Virus record (IMG/VR): IMGVR_UViG_3300036845_000375
Span: 1-32,465 of that record
Source: a virus
Length of the DNA: 32,465 nucleotides
Strand: one strand, 5' to 3'
Positions 26,981-32,465 of the stretch are shown here, piece by piece. Below the pieces are notes generated by a model. It saw only the letters and a program-made list of their open reading frames with translations, did not search any database and had not been told where the DNA came from. A program made the translations under genes and the position numbers. Each line of letters opens with the position of its first letter. Position 1 is the first letter of the stretch.

Positions 26981-27702
26981 CACATGATCCCAAGCGCGAG
27001 ATATTCAGTGTTGAAAAGCTGCGTGAAGTCGAGGGCGTCGTTCGGCGAATAATCATAGACGATCTGAGTCTGCGCTGGCTTCAACGCGTCGAAAACGCAT
27101 TCGAGATCGTTCGCTATGCCGATGTCGAGCAGGCGATCGACGCCGACTTGGCTCGAATTGCAGTGGAAATATTTATAGGTGAGCGAGCTGACGTGAACGG
27201 TCCAATAGAACCTGATCTCGCGCGGACCGAGCTGCCAGAAGTAATGCGCTGTATCGTCTGGATTGTACCAGCGGCTATCGCCGCAGCGCGACACGCCAGC
27301 CATATACGGCGCATACTCCGTGATCGTTACGGTGTATCCGTAGGCCTTGGCAAGATTCAGAAAGAACTGCCTGCTCTGGCCACCAAGCATCGTCATCTTG
27401 GTGACGAGCGCGGTGCGGCGCCCATCAAGAGAATTCGGCGGATTTGTCAGACACGGATCGGGCAGCCCCCAATTGCGTTCCCAGTCCGGCAGCAGCTCTA
27501 ATGTCGCACGCGGATCGCTTTCAATCTCCAGAAGATCAGCAGCGCGGCCATCGACGGTGCCCCAATAATTGCAAAGACCATCGCAGGTCTGCCACAGCAG
27601 GCTATCGATATCGTGCTTAGGCCACGCCGGTCCGGTCGGCAAGAGAGCGAGAAAGGCCTCGCGATAATCTGCGCCAGTTCGTCTGATATGCTGGTCTGCC
27701 AT
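26980..27702 (-). CDS. Mu gp48-like (YmfQ, DUF2313) tail protein, 240 aa
   Basis: ATG 27702 lies two bases after the stop of the baseplate J gene. The N-terminus matches the YmfQ/DUF2313 family: FLALLPTGPAWPKHDIDSLL, then AADLLEIESDPRATLELLPD and WERNWGLPDPCL. In Mu this gene follows gp47 and the product is part of the baseplate. The order here, gp46 then gp47 then gp48, is that of Mu. The C-terminal half with DALKPAQTQIVYDY is also typical. Confidence 0.8.
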   Translation of the reverse strand: MADQHIRRTGADYREAFLALLPTGPAWPKHDIDSLLWQTCDGLCNYWGTVDGRAADLLEIESDPRATLELLPDWERNWGLPDPCLTNPPNSLDGRRTALVTKMTMLGGQSRQFFLNLAKAYGYTVTITEYAPYMAGVSRCGDSRWYNPDDTAHYFWQLGPREIRFYWTVHVSSLTYKYFHCNSSQVGVDRLLDIGIANDLECVFDALKPAQTQIVYDYSPNDALDFTQLFNTEYLALGIM

Positions 27703-27704
27703 CG

Positions 27705-28769
27705 TCAGCCAAAAGTTATGTCACCCAACACTGCCATGTACCCAGGTGCAGGCATCGGCACGTCGCTGGCCACAAGAGCATACGCATTGACGCCAGCAGC
27801 GTTGAGAATGCCTTCGTCCGTCCAGGCGCGATACCACAGCTGACCAGGCGTGGCGCGGACGAGAAACTCATTTATCAAGCTCTGCTGAATTGACGTCCGC
27901 GTCGAAGGAACGTCGCTATCAAGATAAGAAAGCCTAAAGTTCACGGGATACGGAATTGGCGCCTCGACAAAGAAATCCTTAACCGCGACCGGCCGCACAG
28001 TATCGAGGTAGGCCTCGACCGCGGAGATGTCTTCCGGCAACGGGAAACCGTTGTTATCGGCACGCAAATCGTCACACATGAATCTCAAGGTTACAGTGCC
28101 CATGCCCATCTCAAGAGCAGCGCACCAAGCACGCGTCACCCCTGGAACGGCCAGCGCCCAAGCCTCGTAATCCCTGGCCGCGCCACCCATTGGCGGCTGC
28201 CGAATCCGCCGTAGAATCCGCGCGCGAAGCTCGTCGTCGGTCTCCTCGTCGGCGCCCCCGGACATGTCGATCACGGTGACCGAAGTGATGCCCGCAACGC
28301 CCGTGGACATCGCGGTGCCCTGGTCGAGATTACTGACGGAGCCTGGATCGAGCGCCCTGGCAGCAACGGGCGTCGGAGCCGCACTCAGCGTCACGTCGGC
28401 GGTCGTCTCGTACGCGATATTGGCAGCCGCCAGCACCGCACCGGATACGACGACGAGACCATCTTGGCCCGTCATGTTCACGGTTCCCTGAGCCGCCGTC
28501 GCGACCTTGCGGCCGGTCGAACCATCGGCATTCACCAGCCAGATCGTACCGAACCGAGAGAGCCAAACCGTCTCCGCCGTATCGGGCATTATCTGAAGTG
28601 CGAGCCAATCCTCGTATTCAAGCGTAAGAAAACATAGCGCCCCCTGAACGTCCGACATAACGCGGAGCACGCTGTTAGGGACGAGCGCATCGGCGCCGGG
28701 CAAGCTCGCCTGGATAGAATCCCGAACTAGGCCGCGCACAGTCTTTAGGGAAGGCGTTGACCAGGGCAT
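27705..28769 (-). CDS. Baseplate J / Mu gp47-like protein, 354 aa
   Basis: ATG 28769. The N-terminus is LVRDSIQASLPGADALVPNS, then VMSDVQGALCFLTLEYEDWL and QIMPDTAETVWLSRFGTIW, a classical baseplate J pattern. The middle contains DMSGGADEETDDELRARILR and RIRQPPMGGAARDYEAWALA, conserved in Mu gp47 and P2 J. The protein forms the wedge of the contractile-tail baseplate, so the virion is myovirus-like. A pentamer array (R5) separates it from the gp46-like gene upstream. Confidence 0.9.
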   Translation of the reverse strand: MPWSTPSLKTVRGLVRDSIQASLPGADALVPNSVLRVMSDVQGALCFLTLEYEDWLALQIMPDTAETVWLSRFGTIWLVNADGSTGRKVATAAQGTVNMTGQDGLVVVSGAVLAAANIAYETTADVTLSAAPTPVAARALDPGSVSNLDQGTAMSTGVAGITSVTVIDMSGGADEETDDELRARILRRIRQPPMGGAARDYEAWALAVPGVTRAWCAALEMGMGTVTLRFMCDDLRADNNGFPLPEDISAVEAYLDTVRPVAVKDFFVEAPIPYPVNFRLSYLDSDVPSTRTSIQQSLINEFLVRATPGQLWYRAWTDEGILNAAGVNAYALVASDVPMPAPGYMAVLGDITFG

Positions 28770-28825
28770 GGATACCTATAAAGTTCAGCGGCCGACTGGG
28801 TCGTGTCCAGGATCGGCAAGACGTA

Positions 28826-28894
28826 AGGCATGGTTAGGCGTGGCAAGGCGCGGCGTGGCAGGGCGTGGCGGGGCCAGGCGAGGCTGGCTTGGCA
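28826..28894. repeat. Pentamer array R5
   Basis: About 69 bases of the DGGCD unit (AGGCATGGTTAGGCGTGGCA and on), GG-rich on the plus strand, hence CC-rich in the tail transcript. It lies in the 159-base gap between gp46- and gp47-like genes, the only sizeable gap in the tail module. The plus-strand reading frame 28830-29864 starts in it and is a shadow. Confidence 0.85.
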
Positions 28895-28928
28895 GAGGAG
28901 CGGCGATCCACAAAATCGCCGTTCTTTT

Positions 28929-29450
28929 TCATGGATAGTAATTGATCATCGGCACGGTTGGGATTTCGTCCCACAAAATCTGATATCGCAGATCGACCGC
29001 CAGCACGGGACCGCGATAAAGTTGCACCAGCGCGTCAATTCTTTCCTGCCCAACTCGAATCGCCGCGACGTACATCTGCGAGGCGGCCTTCAACTCGATG
29101 AACGGCTGAATTGCCTCGCGGATATATTGCTCGACCCGCGTCACTGTCGCTCCATCCGCTGCTTGCGAGCCGACGATCTTCGATCGCCGCAACAGCCACA
29201 GCCGCGAGCCGATCGGCCAGCCGCCCCAAATCTCCTGAGCGTCGAGATCGCCCCACCAGCCAGCCCGATCGGTCGAATCCGGATCGGGCAGGATGTCGCT
29301 CGCAAGCGCCAGCCGATTGGTGCCGAGCGCGACGATCACTGCCGTAGCGAGCGCCTCGCTCGAATCCAGCGTGCCGTCGCCCAGGAGGACGAAATCGATG
29401 TTGATGTCAGCCGGAAATATCCCGTACTGAACCAGCCTGATATCCGGCAT
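28929..29450 (-). CDS. Mu gp46-like baseplate wedge protein, 173 aa
   Basis: ATG 29450. The motifs STDRAGWWGDLDAQE and PIGSRLWLLRRSKI are hallmarks of the phage gp46 family; the first precedes and the second ends the core. The C-terminal helix (QYIREAIQPFIELKAASQMY) leads into strands (VLAVDLRYQILWDEIP). The protein is a baseplate wedge component and precedes the gp47-like gene as in Mu. Confidence 0.85.
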   Translation of the reverse strand: MPDIRLVQYGIFPADINIDFVLLGDGTLDSSEALATAVIVALGTNRLALASDILPDPDSTDRAGWWGDLDAQEIWGGWPIGSRLWLLRRSKIVGSQAADGATVTRVEQYIREAIQPFIELKAASQMYVAAIRVGQERIDALVQLYRGPVLAVDLRYQILWDEIPTVPMINYYP

Positions 29451-29459
29451 TTTACTATT

Positions 29460-30419
29460 TTACATCCCCAGCATCGGCATGTTGAAACCAGCCTTGGGGA
29501 GCGGCGTGTAGGCGATGAAGATCAGACCGCCGCTGCCGACACCGCCGACAGTTCCGGAGACGGTGTTGCTGCCAGCGCCGCCGCCGCCGCCGCCATACGA
29601 TCCGCCAGCCCCACCATTTTCGGGATTGCCTGCACCGCTGCCACCGCCACCGCCACCGGAGCCGTGCGACGCGTCGAAGTCCTGCCCGGCTCCGCCAGCA
29701 CCACCGTTCGCTGGGCTGCCGCCATAAGCGCCACCTCCGCCACCGCTGCCGCTGCTTCCTGGACTCCCGGCATTCGTGGCTCCGCCAGCGCCTCCCGCAG
29801 TGCCGTTGCCGGATGCGCCTCCAGCGGCTGCGACGTTTCCACCGGAAGAACCGCCAGCCGTTGACGATGGACCGCCGCTGCCACCTCCGCCGCTGCCAGC
29901 ATATGTGTTGCCAGCAGTGGTACCACCCGCGCGGCCAGCACCAGTCAAGCTCGCGGCACCGCCTCCGCCAGCGCCGCCAAAGCTCGCGTTGAACGCCACA
30001 CCTCCGCCTCCGCCTCCAGAAAACTTTGTCGTGCCGATGCCATTGGCAGCAAGCGCAAGGCCACTACCCCCAGCGCCGGTAGCAGCGCAACCGGCGCCGC
30101 CCTTGGCTGCAACCAACGAAGTCGCGTAGCTGGTGCCACCAAACCAGGAGTCGCCGCCGTTCCCGCCTGCGACGTTGAAAACACCCGCAACGCCGCCGCC
30201 GCCAGCGTTGTAATTGATGATGCTCCCTGGAGTCAGTGTAGCGTTGACGATGCCGCTGCACGCGCCGCCCTCACCACCGCCGCCTGCTTCGGAAGTAGTG
30301 TAACCACCTCCACCACCACCGCCGCCAATAGCCGCGATCTTATTATTCGCGCTATTCCAGTCTGACGGAACCGTCCATGTGCCTGACCCTGTCAGTGCTA
30401 TGTTGACCGGGGTTACCAT
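29460..30419 (-). CDS. Glycine-rich fibre / receptor-binding protein, 319 aa
   Basis: ATG 30419 overlaps the previous stop (TAATG). The N-terminus (VNIALTGSGTWTVPSDWNSA) is the glycine-rich-domain entry common in phage adhesins. From residue 30 on nearly every second residue is Gly, in blocks such as IGGGGGGGGYTTSEAGGGGE, probably forming polyglycine-type helices. Gly-rich tips of this kind serve as receptor-binding parts in several phages. It ends in a short folded tail (GLIFIAYTPLPKAGF). The plus-strand Pro-rich frames opposite are shadows. Confidence 0.75.
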   Translation of the reverse strand: MVTPVNIALTGSGTWTVPSDWNSANNKIAAIGGGGGGGGYTTSEAGGGGEGGACSGIVNATLTPGSIINYNAGGGGVAGVFNVAGGNGGDSWFGGTSYATSLVAAKGGAGCAATGAGGSGLALAANGIGTTKFSGGGGGGVAFNASFGGAGGGGAASLTGAGRAGGTTAGNTYAGSGGGGSGGPSSTAGGSSGGNVAAAGGASGNGTAGGAGGATNAGSPGSSGSGGGGGAYGGSPANGGAGGAGQDFDASHGSGGGGGGSGAGNPENGGAGGSYGGGGGGAGSNTVSGTVGGVGSGGLIFIAYTPLPKAGFNMPMLGM

Positions 30420-30970
30420 TACTGAAGCGCCTTGATCGTGTAAGTCGAGATGGCGTTGATCCGCCGGATCGAGATGACGAACCTGTTGCCGCTGGTCGTG
30501 GTCAACGCATCCCCGGTGTTGGAGCCGACCGTGTAGCCGAAGAACGTGATGGCACCCGCGCTCGCACTATTAATAACCAAGATATCCATGGCGCAGTCCG
30601 ATGTCGGCGCGTTGATCGTGATCGCGCTGCCGTTCGTGCCAAACTGATAGTTACCGAGAAGCGGATTCGGCGTTAGCGAGCTGGCAATCGTCCCGAGATT
30701 GTTCGGTGCCAGCACAAATCCGCCACTGATGGTCTGCCCGCCAGAGGCAGACAGGGCCTTGCCCCAGGCTCCATTGGCGCGACCATACGTCGAGCCATCG
30801 TGCACCGCGTCAGGAACATAGATAAGGCTGTCACTGCCAAGAGTTGCTAAATTCAATGCATCGGTACTGACGGCACCACCACCGCCGCCTGTCGTTACCC
30901 ACTTTGCTCCATCCCATTTCCAATTATTAAAAACCTGTCCGGTCGTCGGACTATTTGGGAAATCAAGCAT
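30419..30970 (-). CDS. Tail protein with LDFP N-terminal motif, 183 aa
   Basis: I choose ATG 30970 ([14 protein letters not shown]), coupled to the previous stop. The start NWKWDGAKWVTTGGG matches a short N-terminal domain often found in phage fibre proteins (LDFPxxPTxGQ ... WxWDGxxW). A beta-rich body follows (GGQTISGGFVLAPNN, SAITINAPTSDCAMDILVIN) ending IRRINAISTYTIKALQ. It probably works with the Gly-rich fibre next to it. Confidence 0.65.
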   Translation of the reverse strand: MLDFPNSPTTGQVFNNWKWDGAKWVTTGGGGGAVSTDALNLATLGSDSLIYVPDAVHDGSTYGRANGAWGKALSASGGQTISGGFVLAPNNLGTIASSLTPNPLLGNYQFGTNGSAITINAPTSDCAMDILVINSASAGAITFFGYTVGSNTGDALTTTSGNRFVISIRRINAISTYTIKALQ

Positions 30971-31134
30971 CACAGCGCGCTCGGCGGATTTGGCGTATTG
31001 CCCTCGGCGAGCCACGCCTGATATTCCTGCCAATCCTTATTAGCCGGATCGTCAGGAATGGTAGCACCATCGGAATCGCGAATGATGTACGTGTGCACTT
31101 CTCCGGTCAGCGAGTTGATACACTGAGTGTACAT
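30970..31134 (-). CDS. Small tail-fibre-associated protein, 54 aa
   Basis: I choose ATG 31134 ([16 protein letters not shown]), two bases after the TAA of the fibre gene. The end [20 protein letters not shown] is typical of small proteins coded just downstream of fibre genes (XkdW-like or fibre-assembly proteins with the DYxxYLAWxAEGNTP pattern). It is probably a fibre accessory factor. It ends overlapping the next ATG. Confidence 0.65.
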   Translation of the reverse strand: MYTQCINSLTGEVHTYIIRDSDGATIPDDPANKDWQEYQAWLAEGNTPNPPSAL

Positions 31135-31136
31135 GA

Positions 31137-32465
31137 TTATAGCTCCGCGCTGGCGGTCCAACTCACTTGGTAAAATCCGCCATTGACTGTAGCATTCGAA
31201 GTAACCGTCCAAGTCAATCCATTAAGCTGGGCGTTGTTGACAGTTGGCAAAGTAGATGGGAAACCACTTGCGTTGTTATAGACGAAGGCTATCGTCGGCG
31301 GCGGAGCACGTTTGGTGACAGCGAACGGCGTATACTTATAGTAAGCAGCCGCGCTAACCGTGTTAATACTAATCATATCGCCAGCCTGAACCTCATAGTA
31401 TCTTTGGCATGCCGCAAGCGTGTCAGCGACGCTCCGAAAGTCGAACGGCGTGGCGACCGAGCCAAGCTCTAGCTGCACGTTGGCGAAGTATATCAACGCC
31501 CCTGAGATCGCCACTAAAGACACAGAGCCACTGGCGCCGACATAGTTTCCGGCCACCCACCCTGATGGAGCCGCGCGATAGCTCGCGCCGCAGCCAAGAT
31601 CAAACCTTACCTCTAGCCCTTTGACGGACACACCGCCGCTTGGCAGCCACGTCCCAGCAGTGTCGCCGGGGATCGTAAGGCTAATTTTCTGCCACCCACC
31701 TCCACCAGTGTATGAGAAAGTGAACACATAACTGCGATTACCACCACCAAACAACGAACCTGAGTATGTCCCATTGTTATTCGCGGCAAACCAGAACGAA
31801 AGCGTGACTGGAGATGCTGAGGAATAGCCGAACTGAAAGTCGGCGATGTTCTGGAATTCAATAGGCTGACTAATCTGGAAAACGTCCGTTGCCGCTGGCG
31901 TAAAAACCGCCGACGTAAATACCGCTATAATTCCGGTGACACCTGTAGGATACGGACCGCTTGATGTCGCCTGCGTCTGTATCTTGCTCGCCTGCGTCAG
32001 ATACAAGGACCAGCGGTCGCAGACGTAGACTGCGCCAGTTGTCGCTGGAACGACCGCCGCAAAGTTGTGGTACTGATCGACGACGAAGTGGCCGTTGATG
32101 ATCCGATTGCGGCCCTGCACAGGCCCAGCAGGGCCTTGCGGCCCTGTCGCTCCTGCCGGACCGGTAGCACCGGCTGGACCAGGAACGCTGTTGGCCGCTA
32201 CCCACTGAGACGAAGTGCCGTCATTGTAGAACAAATAAAGCTGGCCGCCGACACTGTCCCACCACAAAGCGCCGACGTTCGGGCTCGCTGGTGGAGTATC
32301 GCTGATCGTGACCGAACCGCCGCCAATCGGAATGATGCTTGTCGCTAGGCCGCCGCTGTTTCCTTTGCCATACCAAAAAGTATTATCAGTTTCATTGCAG
32401 CAGATTTCGCTCGCAGCCAATGATGCCGGTGGCCCTGCTGCCCCAGAGGCGCGGCGCTTGATGCG
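31137..32465 (-). CDS. Tail fibre protein, partial, at least 442 aa
   Basis: The frame is open to the right edge of the window, so the start is outside; TTG 32420 is not needed as a start. The visible N-terminus ([20 protein letters not shown], then [12 protein letters not shown]) is a known phage fibre entry domain. A collagen-like stretch ([20 protein letters not shown]) leads to [31 protein letters not shown] and the C-terminal WTASAEL. These blocks are shared with the fibre at 20701, so this is its paralog with a different N-terminal attachment domain. Confidence 0.8.
   Translation of the reverse strand, partial: RIKRRASGAAGPPASLAASEICCNETDNTFWYGKGNSGGLATSIIPIGGGSVTISDTPPASPNVGALWWDSVGGQLYLFYNDGTSSQWVAANSVPGPAGATGPAGATGPQGPAGPVQGRNRIINGHFVVDQYHNFAAVVPATTGAVYVCDRWSLYLTQASKIQTQATSSGPYPTGVTGIIAVFTSAVFTPAATDVFQISQPIEFQNIADFQFGYSSASPVTLSFWFAANNNGTYSGSLFGGGNRSYVFTFSYTGGGGWQKISLTIPGDTAGTWLPSGGVSVKGLEVRFDLGCGASYRAAPSGWVAGNYVGASGSVSLVAISGALIYFANVQLELGSVATPFDFRSVADTLAACQRYYEVQAGDMISINTVSAAAYYKYTPFAVTKRAPPPTIAFVYNNASGFPSTLPTVNNAQLNGLTWTVTSNATVNGGFYQVSWTASAEL

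Noticed and set aside
28830-29864. Plus-strand frame of 344 aa
   Set aside because: It starts in array R5 and lies opposite the gp46-like and Gly-rich fibre genes; Arg/Ser-rich shadow composition.
1-32465. tRNA or rRNA genes
   Set aside because: No cloverleaf with T-loop GTTCRA context or ribosomal sequence was noticed on either strand; a tRNAscan-SE run would settle it.

Overview
The window looks like part of a tailed-phage (or prophage) genome infecting an alphaproteobacterium, most likely of the Rhizobiales. The evidence is: dense, short, ATGA-coupled genes; a right-hand block of Mu-type baseplate proteins (gp46-, gp47/J- and gp48-like) with fibre and spike genes; a solitary DNA methyltransferase; and many small zinc-finger, coiled-coil and one-helix membrane proteins. 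The host guess rests on the VPGP/VPSP-GAG(L/I)PGL C-terminal sorting motifs and the PSHPI-rich protein, both of which I associate with Rhizobiales. No capsid, terminase, integrase or replication gene is visible, so lytic versus prophage status cannot be decided here.

Layout. (1) 1-8370, plus strand: a 700-bp array of degenerate GGNNN pentamers, then an early/accessory cluster with a secreted Cys-motif protein, two proteins with signal peptides and PEP-CTERM-like C-termini, a second pentamer array, small zinc or membrane proteins, a beta-class DNA methyltransferase and more small genes. (2) 8382-8945, minus strand: a Pro/Gly-rich repeat protein, divergent from (3). (3) 9071-20457, plus strand: an accessory region driven by two near-identical promoters (about 9094 and 12851) whose spacers hold different palindromes. 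Its intergenic gaps are filled with structured RNA: a type II hammerhead-like ribozyme (9571-9625), a decayed one (11002-11038), four near-identical hairpin-plus-pseudoknot elements, and five tandem-hairpin elements. It carries the MoxR ATPase / DUF3150-like / HExxH-VWA trio, a pentapeptide-repeat protein, many small proteins, and XRE and winged-helix regulators. (4) 20449-32465, minus strand: the tail module, converging on (3), with a holin-like small membrane protein at its 3' end and two paralogous fibre genes flanking the baseplate genes.

Most unusual system. Region 3 is an operon punctuated by repeated RNA structures. The hammerhead-like core nucleotides recur in several gaps, the stems of the second family change by paired substitutions, and almost every gene there has the same extended Shine-Dalgarno sequence GGAGTCA. 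I infer that the long transcripts are cut or capped at structured junctions so that each small gene has a defined 5' end. Separately, arrays of (GGNNN)n occur five times, once in frame inside the VWA gene. The period fits two-tetrad G-quadruplexes, and the arrays look like a mobile or expanding repeat.
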